A DNA stretch of 29,375 bases from Acinetobacter lwoffii. GTDB lineage: Bacteria > Pseudomonadota > Gammaproteobacteria > Pseudomonadales > Moraxellaceae. The notes beneath the pieces were generated by a model that saw only the letters and a list, made by a program, of their open reading frames with translations, was not told the origin of the DNA and did no database searches. Below, piece after piece: positions 7,745-15,939 of this stretch. Location: NCBI RefSeq assembly GCF_002321025.1, contig NZ_DCLL01000037.1:436-29810 (forward strand), written 5' to 3'. The translations under genes and the position numbers were made by a program. Within the stretch, counting starts at the first letter, position 1; each line of letters opens with the position of its first letter.

Positions 7745-8968
7745 TTGCGCGCTGCCCGCTATAAAATTTTGCTCATTATCGTATTGCTACTGGCAGTAGG
7801 GTTTGCTCTATTTCGTTGGTGGCAGGGGCCAGTGGTGCCTAGTTATACGCTGAGTGCCATGCCGCTGGTACAAAATGTTGTTGCGACCGGACGTGTTGCG
7901 ACAGTTTCACGTGCCCAGGTAGGCAGTGAAATTAGTGGTGTGGTTCTGCAACGTCTGGTGCAGGAAGGCGATCAGGTTAAACCGGGTGATCTGCTGGTGG
8001 TATTGAAATCGGATGAATTGCTGGCCCAAGTCAGACAGGCCGAGCTGGCATTGACCGAATTGGCAAGCAGCCGACGGCCACAGGCTGCAGCAGAACTGGC
8101 CAGTGCCAAAGCCCAGCTGGAGCAAGCCAGCCGAGAAGCTACACGTCGACGTAATGCAGAAGCCGGTATCCTGTCGAGGGAAGAAGTCGAACAGGCTGTG
8201 GAAGCAGAAAGAGTCGCGCGCAATAATTATGAGACAGCTCGGGTAAAAGCAGCCGTATTGGCTGCGGGTCAAGTCGAAGAAGCGTCGCTTCGGGAGCAGC
8301 TTGCAGTGGCACAGGCTCAACTGGCCAAAACCAAGATTCGGGCTGCGGTCGCCGGCACAGTACTGACACGCGATGTCGAGCCGGGTGATCTGGTTCAGCC
8401 GGGACAAACTTTATTTACCATTGCGTTAACAGGGAATACAGAAATCCGGGTACCGCTAGATGAGCGGAATTTACCGCAACTGGCCTTGCAGCAAAATGCC
8501 ACTGTGATTAGCGATGCCTATCCGGATCAGTCTTTCCCGGCCCGGATTAACTTTATTGCGCCAAGTATCGATCCACAGCGAGGTACGGTAGAAGTCAGGT
8601 TAACTGTCAATCCCGTACCAGATTTTCTGCGTCAGGACATGACGGTATCGGTGAATGTCGAGACGGCCAAACGAGCCCGGGCACTGGCTATTCCAAATGA
8701 TGCTTTAAGCAGTATCAAGGGAGATAAAGCCGTGGTGTTAATGGTACGTGATGGAAAAGTACAGCGTCAGCAGATTACTTTAGGCTTGCGTGGCTTGGCC
8801 ATGTCGGAAGTGAAATCCGGACTGAGCGAGGGTGATCAGGTGCTGGCAGATGCCGAATCTTCATTGGAGGATGGCACCAGAGTTCGCTTAAAACCACAAC
8901 AGAGTTCATTGCAGAATTCTGCTGATATGGCCAATAGCAAAAATGAATTACCGGTGAACTTCGATTGA
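7745..8968 (+). CDS. Periplasmic adaptor (membrane fusion) subunit of an ABC exporter, MacA-like
   Basis: The 407-residue protein has one N-terminal membrane anchor (about 8-24). Two half-motifs of the lipoyl-like domain follow (QVGSEISGVVLQRLVQEG near 58-75 and IRAAVAGTVLTRDVEPG near 197-213), separated by an Ala/Glu/Gln-rich coiled-coil hairpin (about 90-195), then beta-barrel and membrane-proximal regions. This is the layout of MacA/HlyD adaptors that link an inner-membrane transporter to an outer-membrane channel. The start is TTG, supported by GGAG 7 bases upstream; there is no nearby ATG. It overlaps the permease gene by 4 bases and leads a three-gene operon. No outer-membrane TolC gene is adjacent. 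Substrate unknown. Confidence 0.87.
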   Translation: MRAARYKILLIIVLLLAVGFALFRWWQGPVVPSYTLSAMPLVQNVVATGRVATVSRAQVGSEISGVVLQRLVQEGDQVKPGDLLVVLKSDELLAQVRQAELALTELASSRRPQAAAELASAKAQLEQASREATRRRNAEAGILSREEVEQAVEAERVARNNYETARVKAAVLAAGQVEEASLREQLAVAQAQLAKTKIRAAVAGTVLTRDVEPGDLVQPGQTLFTIALTGNTEIRVPLDERNLPQLALQQNATVISDAYPDQSFPARINFIAPSIDPQRGTVEVRLTVNPVPDFLRQDMTVSVNVETAKRARALAIPNDALSSIKGDKAVVLMVRDGKVQRQQITLGLRGLAMSEVKSGLSEGDQVLADAESSLEDGTRVRLKPQQSSLQNSADMANSKNELPVNFD

Positions 8969-10188
8969 AAAACTTATTCGGGCGGCTCTGGATCGAATGG
9001 AAAATCGCGGTCAGTTTTTTGCGCGAGGGTCGCGCGCAGTCCATCATGATTACCATCGGGGTTGCCGTGGGCGTAGCGGTGATCGTCTTTATCACCGCTT
9101 TGATTCAGGGGCTGCAAGCCAATATTGTCGAACGAACCTTAGGTACACAGGCACATATTCGTCTGTTGTCACCGGATGAAGTCAACCGGATTGTGTCACC
9201 TCCCGCTGGAACCGTGCAATTATTGCAGGAAGACAAACGAGCACAGCGCCTGCGTTCGATCAACAATTGGCAACAGATTACTGAAACATTAGACCAATTA
9301 CCCGTACTGACAGCTGTCTCTCCGGTGGTGTCTGGACCGGCCTTTGTACAACGCGGTGATGCGATTGAATCCGTGGCCTTGGTCGGGATGAATCTGGAGC
9401 GTTATCAGCAGATCATTCCATTAAAAGAATATTTAATCAGTGGTCAGTTGCGGGTCGGCGCGGATGATGTGCTGATTGGCAGTCAACTGGCCAAAGACCT
9501 CGGTGTTCAGGTCGGCAGCAAGTTGCGACTGGATACTGGTCAACAAAATAGTGCTTTGGTGAATATTGCCGGTATTTTTGAACTGGGTGTGCGCGAACTG
9601 GATGCGCGTTATGTCTATCTGGATCTCAAGCAGGCACAGTCCTTACTCGGCCTGCCAGGCGGGGTAACGGTGATTGACCTAACCATTGCCAATATTTTTG
9701 AAGCAGACCAGGTTGCCGCACAAGTCGGACGCCTGACCTCATTAAAAGCCGAAAGCTGGATTGAAACCAATGCACAACTGATGAATGCCATTACTGCACA
9801 AAGCCTGTCGACTAATATGATTATTGTCTTTGTCGCAATTTCGGTGGCTTTCGGGATTGCCAGCGTCATGTCCGTCAGTGTGGTGCAGCGCACCCGGGAA
9901 ATTGGTATTTTGCGGGCGACGGGTGCAACCCAATCGCAAATCCTGAGAGTTTTTCTGTTTCAGGGTGCAATCTTTGGCTTGCTCGGTTCAGTGCTGGGCA
10001 GCATAGTCAGTTATGGTCTGGTATGGGTATTTAATAATTTTGGGCCGGGATTATTCTATATTCCAATTTCGATTGAACTGGTGATTTTGGCGCTATTGTT
10101 GGCGACATTAACAGGTGTACTGGCGGCAGCGGTGCCATCACACCGGGCAGCAGCACTCGATCCGGTGGAGGCGATTCGTCATGTCTGA
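8965..10188 (+). CDS. ABC transporter permease, FtsX/LolC/MacB type
   Basis: The 407-residue protein has a first membrane helix (about 29-48), a large periplasmic MacB-like domain (about 50-275), and three C-terminal helices forming the FtsX domain, with RTREIGILRATGATQSQI near 310-327 as the cytoplasmic coupling region. Four-helix permeases of this type transmit ATPase motion to the periplasm rather than forming a channel. The start is TTG within the TTGA overlap with the adaptor's stop codon, implying translational coupling. The ATPase is a separate gene rather than fused as in MacB, so the organisation is closer to LolCD or to DevBCA exporters. Confidence 0.88.
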   Translation: MKNLFGRLWIEWKIAVSFLREGRAQSIMITIGVAVGVAVIVFITALIQGLQANIVERTLGTQAHIRLLSPDEVNRIVSPPAGTVQLLQEDKRAQRLRSINNWQQITETLDQLPVLTAVSPVVSGPAFVQRGDAIESVALVGMNLERYQQIIPLKEYLISGQLRVGADDVLIGSQLAKDLGVQVGSKLRLDTGQQNSALVNIAGIFELGVRELDARYVYLDLKQAQSLLGLPGGVTVIDLTIANIFEADQVAAQVGRLTSLKAESWIETNAQLMNAITAQSLSTNMIIVFVAISVAFGIASVMSVSVVQRTREIGILRATGATQSQILRVFLFQGAIFGLLGSVLGSIVSYGLVWVFNNFGPGLFYIPISIELVILALLLATLTGVLAAAVPSHRAAALDPVEAIRHV

Positions 10189-10897
10189 ACAATCTCAGGA
10201 AGTCTTGCATCTGGAAGCGCTGCGAAAATCTTATAATATTGGCCAGCCCAATGAAGTGGAGGTCTTGCATGGCATTGACCTGCGCATTGATCGCAACGAC
10301 TTTGCGGCACTCATTGGCCCTTCCGGTTCTGGTAAAAGTACCTTACTGAATATTCTGGGACTGCTAGATAAACCAACGAGTGGCAAGCTGTATTTGTTGG
10401 GACAACCTACCAGTGCGATGGATGATACCGGCCGTACGGCGCTGCGCGGCAACAGCATTGGATTTGTATTTCAGTTTCACCATCTGATTCAGGCATTTAG
10501 TGCACTGGATAATATTCTCATGCCTTTAATGATGGCGCATGGCAAACCGGATCAGCAGGCAATGCAACGCGCACGTGATTTACTGGCGGCAGTGGGGCTG
10601 GAAAAATTTGCCGAGCGTAAACCGAATGAATTATCTGGAGGACAGCAGCAGCGGGTGGCCATTGCTCGGGCCTTGATTACTGAGCCGGCATTATTATTGG
10701 CCGATGAACCGACAGGTAATCTGGATACCCAGACCGCGGCTGATATGTTTGAACTGTTTCGTAAAGTGCATCGTGAACGCGACTGCGCCGTACTTTTAGT
10801 CACGCATGATCCGCGCCTGTCTGCCACTTGTGATCGTACCATCAATCTGGTCGATGGCCGGATTGAAAGTGATTCGAGCAATTCTCCTCAAGATTAA
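10181..10897 (+). CDS. ABC transporter ATP-binding protein, LolD-like
   Basis: The 238-residue ATPase has Walker A GPSGSGKST (46-54), Q-loop Q98 within VFQFHHLI, signature LSGGQQQR (151-158) and Walker B LLLADE with catalytic E176. The QFHHL stretch and overall length resemble LolD and MacB-type ATPases. The ATG at 10181 overlaps the permease stop and has GGAGG about 10 bases upstream; the upstream extension of the open frame lies inside the permease and lacks the conserved start. With its two neighbours it forms a complete adaptor-permease-ATPase exporter for a lipid-like molecule, peptide or antibiotic; the substrate cannot be read from sequence. Confidence 0.92.
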   Translation: MSEQSQEVLHLEALRKSYNIGQPNEVEVLHGIDLRIDRNDFAALIGPSGSGKSTLLNILGLLDKPTSGKLYLLGQPTSAMDDTGRTALRGNSIGFVFQFHHLIQAFSALDNILMPLMMAHGKPDQQAMQRARDLLAAVGLEKFAERKPNELSGGQQQRVAIARALITEPALLLADEPTGNLDTQTAADMFELFRKVHRERDCAVLLVTHDPRLSATCDRTINLVDGRIESDSSNSPQD

Positions 10898-11023
10898 GCT
10901 GTACTGTAAGGAGCCAGGAGGGCTAATTTTTTGAAGCGATCGAAAAGATATTTCAGATTTATAGCTTTCAAAAAATGATATCCATATATGAGATTGAAAT
11001 AATCTGTAAACAATCTGTTTGTT

Positions 11024-11055
11024 AAAAAAGGATGTATGCGATTGCCTACATCCTT
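11024..11055 (-). terminator. Bidirectional terminator between the exporter operon and dps
   Basis: AAGGATGTA (11028-11036) and TACATCCTT (11047-11055) form a perfect 9-bp stem. On the minus strand it ends in a run of Ts (six As at 11024-11029 on the plus strand), a strong terminator for dps. On the plus strand it is followed by TAAATTTT, weaker but usable for the exporter operon. Confidence 0.7.
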
Positions 11056-11140
11056 AAATTTTGATGGTTTAATTTTAATGATCCTGACTTTTAGCTTGAT
11101 CTAATCATTGAGTGCCGATAAATCCCTCTAATATAAACGT

Positions 11141-11192
11141 CAGGATGAAGCCGAACTTTAATGGCACTACCGCAAGTTTCCATTTCATCCTG
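11141..11192. repeat. Long hairpin in the dps 3' region
   Basis: CAGGATGAA (11141-11149) pairs perfectly with TTCATCCTG (11184-11192), and an inner AACTT/AAGTT pair extends the fold. There is no T-tract. It lies between the dps stop and the dps terminator, so it would be carried in the dps 3' untranslated region. Confidence 0.5.
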
Positions 11193-11226
11193 TGAATAAG
11201 CCTGATTTCAAAGATTCGATCCGATT

Positions 11227-11727
11227 TTATTGTTCCAGATTGCTTCTCAGCATCCAGGCAGTTTTTTCGTGTACTTCCAGTCTTTGCGTGAGAATGTCAG
11301 CGGTCGGCTGATCATTGGCTTCTTCAATGATCGAAAAAATACTTCTGGCGGTACGTGCCACAGTTTCATGTGCATCTACCAGTAAACGTATCATTTCTTC
11401 AGCTTTAGGTACACCTTCGACTTCTTTAATGGAGGTGAGTTTTACAAACTGTTTATAAGTGCCGGGTGCTGCAAAACCTAGAGCACGAATACGTTCAGCA
11501 ATGATGTCCAACGCATTCCATTGCTCGGTATATTGAGTCATAAACATGTTGTGCAGGCTGTTGAACTGGGGGCCGGTGACATTCCAGTGGAAATTATGGG
11601 TCATCAAATACAGGGTATAACTGTCTGCTAAAAGTTTGGATAAACCATCGACAATTTTGGCGCGATCATCATGCGAAATCCCGATATCAATTTTCATTGC
11701 TTTAGATTCTTTTTTAGAAGAGGCCAT
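11227..11727 (-). CDS. dps: Dps family DNA-binding ferritin
   Basis: Dps dodecamers oxidise and store iron using hydrogen peroxide and bind DNA during starvation and oxidative stress. The 166-residue protein has the intersubunit ferroxidase ligands at the family spacing: H47 (in FHWNVTG), H59 (SLHNMF), D74 and E78 (DIIAERI). The N-terminal tail MASSKKESKAMK is lysine-rich, as in Dps proteins that bind DNA through a flexible basic tail. AAGGAG lies upstream of the ATG at 11727. It is divergent from katE across a long control region, and the shared peroxide-defence role suggests coordinated regulation. The 3' region is unusually structured before the terminator. Confidence 0.93.
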   Translation of the reverse strand: MASSKKESKAMKIDIGISHDDRAKIVDGLSKLLADSYTLYLMTHNFHWNVTGPQFNSLHNMFMTQYTEQWNALDIIAERIRALGFAAPGTYKQFVKLTSIKEVEGVPKAEEMIRLLVDAHETVARTARSIFSIIEEANDQPTADILTQRLEVHEKTAWMLRSNLEQ

Positions 11728-12486
11728 GCTCTTACTCCTTCAAACTTAACGCGATACGGTGTATTAAAATAAAGTCGGATGTATCTGAAGCCCGAGCCAA
11801 GAGATGAAATGATCTCTATGACTTTGTATTTGATCTAACAGGCTAAGAGATTTAAGTGGTTATAAGTTATAGATATTAGATCAATATAAAGGCAGGAAGT
11901 TTAGTCATTATGTATAAGCAGGACGCGGGATTGTAACTATTTAAATCTGTCAAATTTTGACTATACTTCAGCGGTAGCACGTTAATTTCTCATAGCAAAT
12001 TGAACTTCTAAAAAGTCCTAATCATTTCAGGATTGAAACATCGTTTTGGGTTATGACGCTTATTTGTGAGCAAGATCACATATCACCATACTGAATCTTT
12101 ATTTCGAAATATCTCTGTGAAATTTTAATATTTTATTTTAAATAAATAACTTAGATAAAAATTTAAATCATAAATAAACCCGAAATTTATAAAAAATAAC
12201 ACAATGCTGCCTTAATTAAACAAGGCACTACAAACAATAATAAATCTCTTTCTCAAATGCAGTTATGTTAGGACACAGGCGAAACCAATAACAATATTCC
12301 CAGAAAAGCAAAAATGCTTCGAGTCAGCATATTCAGAAGAAATGTGAGGCTGATACAGGATCGGCCGTAGCAGATTGACTTGCGGGATGATTTTGATTCG
12401 GTAAGCCATGCAATATATAAGCTCAAGCGACTTTGAGATAGACCAAAAATATCTGAACTAAACTCAAGCTCAGCAAGGAATACATC
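11728..12486. promoter_or_regulatory. dps-katE divergent control region, no gene seen
   Basis: This gap of about 760 bases is AT-rich with stops in all frames and has no convincing ORF. It must hold the promoters of both stress genes. The clearest element is a CRP-type palindrome at 12065-12080. A TATATAA at 12414-12420 could be the katE -10 box, but its -35 is poor. I looked for an OxyR-like ATAG/CTAT array near dps and found only isolated half-sites. Confidence 0.5.
12065..12080. promoter_or_regulatory. Consensus CRP/Vfr-type binding site
   Basis: TGTGA-GCAAGA-TCACA is a perfect match to the TGTGA-N6-TCACA consensus of CRP-family regulators (CRP in E. coli, Vfr in Pseudomonas, the Acinetobacter homologue). 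It is about 340 bases from the dps ATG and 407 bases from the katE ATG, so it could serve either gene through a long leader or looping. Confidence 0.65.
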
Positions 12487-14610
12487 ATGAAAATTAAGGC
12501 CAATAGCCCCGCGACTGGTAAAGACGGTTTAGACAAACAAAATACCAATAAAAAAAGTGAACAGCTCGACGCATATCGCAGTGATGCGACCGAACAGGCA
12601 CTCACTACCAATCAAGGGGTTAAAATTTCCGATAACCAGAACAGTCTCAAGGCAGGCGTTCGCGGTGCGACCTTGATCGAAGATTTTATTCTCCGGGAAA
12701 AAATTACCCATTTTGACCATGAGCGAATTCCAGAACGTATTGTGCATGCCCGCGGTGTCGGCGCACATGGCTATTTTGAGGCTTATCCGGGGAATGAAAA
12801 ACTGACCAAGGCAGGCTTCCTGACCAATACCAGTGTGCAAACGCCAGTATTTGTGCGTTTTTCTACCGTACAGGGACCACGTGGTTCAGCAGATACGGTA
12901 CGTGATATCCGTGGTTTTGCCACCAAGTTTTATACGGATGAAGGTAACTTCGATCTGGTAGCGAATGATGCGCCGGTATTCTTTATCCAGGATGGGATCA
13001 AGTTCCCGGATTTTGTACATGCAGTCAAACCTGAACCTCAGACCGAGATTCCTACCGGTGCATCTGCACATGATACTTTCTGGGATTTTGTTTCTTTAGT
13101 GCCTGAATCTGCACATGCGGTGATCTGGGCCATGTCGGATCGGGGTATTCCGCGTAATTTAAGAGCCATTCAAGGCTTTGGTGTACATACTTTCCGTTTT
13201 ATCAATGCCGAGAATAAAGCGGTTTTTGTGAAATTCCACTGGACGCCAAAACAGGGTCTAGCCCAACTGGTCTGGGATGAAGCACAAAAACTGGCGGGTA
13301 AAGATCCGGATTTCCATCGTCGTGACTTATATGAAGCGATTGCCTCCGGTAACTATCCGGAATGGGAGTTGGGTGTACAGGTCGTCCCAGAAGAAGATGA
13401 GATGAAGTACGACTTCGACTTGCTGGACCCAACCAAAATTATTCCAGAAGAACTGGTGCCGGTGACGCCGATTGGCAGAATGGTGCTGAACCGTAATGTT
13501 GATTATTTCTTCGGTGAAACCGAGCAGGTGGCGTTCTGTCCGGGACATATTGTGCCTGGACTAGATTTTACCAATGATCCTTTACTACAAGCACGTCTGT
13601 TTTCCTATACCGATACTCAGCTCAGCCGTTTAGGTGGTCCGAACTTCCACCAGATCCCAATTAACAAGCCGGTTTGTCCATTCCACAATAATCAGCGTGA
13701 CGGTTTACATCAGCGTATTGTACATACCGGTCAAGCCAGTTATGAGCCGAATTCGATTGACAATAACTGGCCGGCTGAAACTCCGCCCGCAGCACAAGGC
13801 GGTGGCTTTGAAAGTTATCAGGAACGTATTGATGGACACAAGATCCGTCAGCGTAGTGAATCATTCGGTGATCACTTTAGTCAGGCCCGTCTTTTCTACC
13901 GCAGCCAAGCACCACATGAGCAAAAGCACATTGTCGATGCCTATGTCTTTGAGCTGAGCAAGGTGGAGCGCAAATATATTCGTGAGCGTGAAGTTCTGGA
14001 AGTGCTCTGTAATATCGATCTCGACTTGGCTCAGCAAGTGGCTGATCAATTGGGCATTGAAATTCCGGCAGAGAAAAAGGCAGCAACATTGCCAGATGTG
14101 CAGATTTCACCACGCTTATCTTTCGAGGCATTTAAACCTGAAGATATTAAGGCACGCAAAATTGCGCTACTGGTGCACGACAAGGCCAATGAGGCCAGTA
14201 TCAAAGCTGTTCAAGCCTGGGCAGAATCAGAAGGTGCTGTGGTCGATGTACTGACCCCAAAACCGGGTCCGGTACTGGGTCAGCAAGGCGAGGTGATTCC
14301 TTCCGATGGTATGCAAAAAGCCGAGCCATCCATCGCCTATGATGCTGTGGTGATTGCTGACGGTGACAATTACGATGTGGTAATGAAAGATGGTGTAGCG
14401 ACTCATTATCTACTGGAAGCCTACAAACATTTAAAACCAATCGTGTTCTTGGGCGATAAAGGCAAGCTGATTGAACATTTACGCTTGGTTAGCGATGAAG
14501 GAACCTTGGCAAATGGGCAGTTTGCAGCAGTACAAGATAGCTTCAAGACTTTGATCTTGAACCATCGTGTCTGGGCGCGTGAAGCGATTGCGGAAGCAAT
14601 TCCTGCTTAA
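12487..14610 (+). CDS. katE: Monofunctional catalase, large-subunit clade 2 (HPII type)
   Basis: The enzyme breaks hydrogen peroxide into water and oxygen. The 707-residue length is that of large-subunit catalases. Active-site H87 (IVHARG) and N160 (DLVANDAP) are present, and Y374 in RLFSYTDTQ is the proximal haem ligand. An N-terminal extension precedes the core, and a C-terminal flavodoxin-like (DJ-1/PfpI) domain runs from about 555 to 707, beginning KIALLVHDKANEAS. AAGGA precedes the ATG. A terminator follows 20 bases after the stop. Its neighbours are Dps, a small HTH-like protein and, further on, trehalose synthesis genes, together a general stress block. Confidence 0.96.
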   Translation: MKIKANSPATGKDGLDKQNTNKKSEQLDAYRSDATEQALTTNQGVKISDNQNSLKAGVRGATLIEDFILREKITHFDHERIPERIVHARGVGAHGYFEAYPGNEKLTKAGFLTNTSVQTPVFVRFSTVQGPRGSADTVRDIRGFATKFYTDEGNFDLVANDAPVFFIQDGIKFPDFVHAVKPEPQTEIPTGASAHDTFWDFVSLVPESAHAVIWAMSDRGIPRNLRAIQGFGVHTFRFINAENKAVFVKFHWTPKQGLAQLVWDEAQKLAGKDPDFHRRDLYEAIASGNYPEWELGVQVVPEEDEMKYDFDLLDPTKIIPEELVPVTPIGRMVLNRNVDYFFGETEQVAFCPGHIVPGLDFTNDPLLQARLFSYTDTQLSRLGGPNFHQIPINKPVCPFHNNQRDGLHQRIVHTGQASYEPNSIDNNWPAETPPAAQGGGFESYQERIDGHKIRQRSESFGDHFSQARLFYRSQAPHEQKHIVDAYVFELSKVERKYIREREVLEVLCNIDLDLAQQVADQLGIEIPAEKKAATLPDVQISPRLSFEAFKPEDIKARKIALLVHDKANEASIKAVQAWAESEGAVVDVLTPKPGPVLGQQGEVIPSDGMQKAEPSIAYDAVVIADGDNYDVVMKDGVATHYLLEAYKHLKPIVFLGDKGKLIEHLRLVSDEGTLANGQFAAVQDSFKTLILNHRVWAREAIAEAIPA

Positions 14611-14625
14611 ACCACCCCTCCTATT

Positions 14626-14892
14626 ATGTTGGAGGGTAGAGGCTCCGGCTTCTATCCTCCCGGTTTTTATATGGACGAAGAGATGGTGAAACCGGATGTC
14701 AAAAAGTTGTTGGCACAAGTTCAGCAAGCCAAATGGAGCAGAGAACAGGACATTTATCTCATTGAGCATAATCATTTGCCTTTAGCTGAACTCATGCAGC
14801 AACTCTGTTTCAATGAAGAGGAGATTAATGCAAGACGTAAGGTATTAGGATTAACTACACGTTTGAAACAAATGCGTAAGCTTTCTCACTAA
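14626..14892 (+). CDS. Small protein with Myb/SANT-like helical region, unknown function
   Basis: I do not recognise this 88-residue protein. Residues 37-75 (AKWSREQDIYLIEHN, then L-P-L-A-E-L-M-Q-Q-L) have the tryptophan, acidic and leucine spacing of a Myb/SANT- or GcrA-like helix-turn-helix, and the C-terminus is basic (RLKQMRKLSH). The start is unclear: the ATG at 14626 reads through the katE terminator hairpin, giving GRGSGFYPPGFYMDEE, and has no ribosome binding site; ATG 14671 lies directly after the terminator T-tract; ATG 14686 has only GAAGAG next to it. The reading through the hairpin looks protein-like, so translation from read-through katE mRNA is possible. It ends 63 bases before the four-gene operon. 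Confidence 0.6.
   Translation: MLEGRGSGFYPPGFYMDEEMVKPDVKKLLAQVQQAKWSREQDIYLIEHNHLPLAELMQQLCFNEEEINARRKVLGLTTRLKQMRKLSH
14631..14668 (+). terminator. katE terminator with TCCG tetraloop
   Basis: A 13-bp stem (14631-14643 with 14648-14660, two G-T wobbles) closes on the loop TCCG and is followed by CGG and five Ts. It lies 20 bases after the katE stop and inside the possible 5' coding end of the next small gene. Confidence 0.8.
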
Positions 14893-14955
14893 CTGAAATA
14901 ACTGACTTTAAAAAAACACAAAAATATTCTCCGAATTTTATGAGGAACCGCATGC

Positions 14956-15939
14956 ATGAACCTCGGTTCAATATTACAAAGATTTGAAACTTCTCCTCTG
15001 GAGCTACAAGAAAAAATTCACCACACTTTAATGGAGCTGGTGGAGATTTCCGCTCAAGTGCCTTATCCCGCTTCTGGAGCTACCTTAAAACGCTGGCAGA
15101 TGCTTAGTCAGGTTTCGGCAAGCAATTTGAGCCTGGGCAAACTGTATGAATCGCATTTAGATGCTTTAGCTATTCTGCATGAACTGAATATTCCGGTAGA
15201 ACAAAAAGGCCTATGGGCAGTATGGGCGGCAGAAGGCGGTCCCAAACCTTTAACATTGCAAGCAGGAAAGCTAAGCGGAATTAAGCCCTGGTGTTCTGCA
15301 TCGGTCTGGGTGCAACACGGTCTGCTGACTCACCGTGATGAGCAGCAATATTCACAATTACTGATTCTAGATTTGTCGCAAGAAGGCATTCAGCATCATC
15401 AGGATACCTGGCAGGCAGTGGGCATGCAGCATACCTTGACTGCCCGGCTGGAACTGGATCATGTTGAGGTGGAAAAAGTCGCAGCTCCAAATGCCTATCT
15501 GGATCGGCCCGGATTCTGGCATGGCGCCGCAGGTGTGGCCGCGTGCTGGTATGGCGCAACCGTGCGTTTGGCTGAATATTTAAGACAGGCAGTATTGTTA
15601 AAACCGCATGCCTATAAGGCCATGTATCTCGGTGAAATCAGTCGGGAGCTTTTAGCGACACAGTCCTTATTTCATCAAGTTGCTGAATTAATTGATCAGC
15701 AGCCACAATACTCACATGAATTAAAGATACGCAGTCTGCGTGCTCAGGTTGAAGCAACGGCTTTAAATGTACTGACTCATGTAGGTAAGGCTCTTGGTGC
15801 TGCGCCATATTGCGAGCAGCCACATTTCGCCCGGCTTGCAGCAGATCTTCCGGTATTTATTCGTCAAAGTCATGCTGCATTTGACTTGGAGCGAATTGGT
15901 GAGTTAAGCGCCCAGGAGAAAGAACTATGGATATTATAA
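14956..15939 (+). CDS. Acyl-CoA dehydrogenase-like protein, first gene of the four-gene operon
   Basis: The 327-residue protein matches acyl-CoA dehydrogenases in the middle and C-terminal regions: LSGIKPWCSASVWVQHG (about 107-123) corresponds to the usual L-x-G-x-K...S-G segment, and DTWQAVGMQ followed by LELDHVEV (about 151-175) to the beta-domain. It is shorter than typical members (about 380), with a reduced N-terminus, and I cannot place the catalytic glutamate with confidence. It may oxidise an acyl or thioester substrate with FAD, or be a divergent relative with another role. AGGAA lies about 9 bases before the ATG. The end overlaps the PIG-L gene by 13 bases. Confidence 0.75.
   Translation: MNLGSILQRFETSPLELQEKIHHTLMELVEISAQVPYPASGATLKRWQMLSQVSASNLSLGKLYESHLDALAILHELNIPVEQKGLWAVWAAEGGPKPLTLQAGKLSGIKPWCSASVWVQHGLLTHRDEQQYSQLLILDLSQEGIQHHQDTWQAVGMQHTLTARLELDHVEVEKVAAPNAYLDRPGFWHGAAGVAACWYGATVRLAEYLRQAVLLKPHAYKAMYLGEISRELLATQSLFHQVAELIDQQPQYSHELKIRSLRAQVEATALNVLTHVGKALGAAPYCEQPHFARLAADLPVFIRQSHAAFDLERIGELSAQEKELWIL

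Noticed and set aside
10909..10932. AGCC/GGCT mini-hairpin with TTTTTT after the ABC ATPase gene
   Set aside because: Only a 4-bp stem; the 11024-11055 hairpin is the better terminator.
11840..11910. OxyR-like ATAG/CTAT motifs near dps
   Set aside because: Only isolated half-sites without the four-element spacing.
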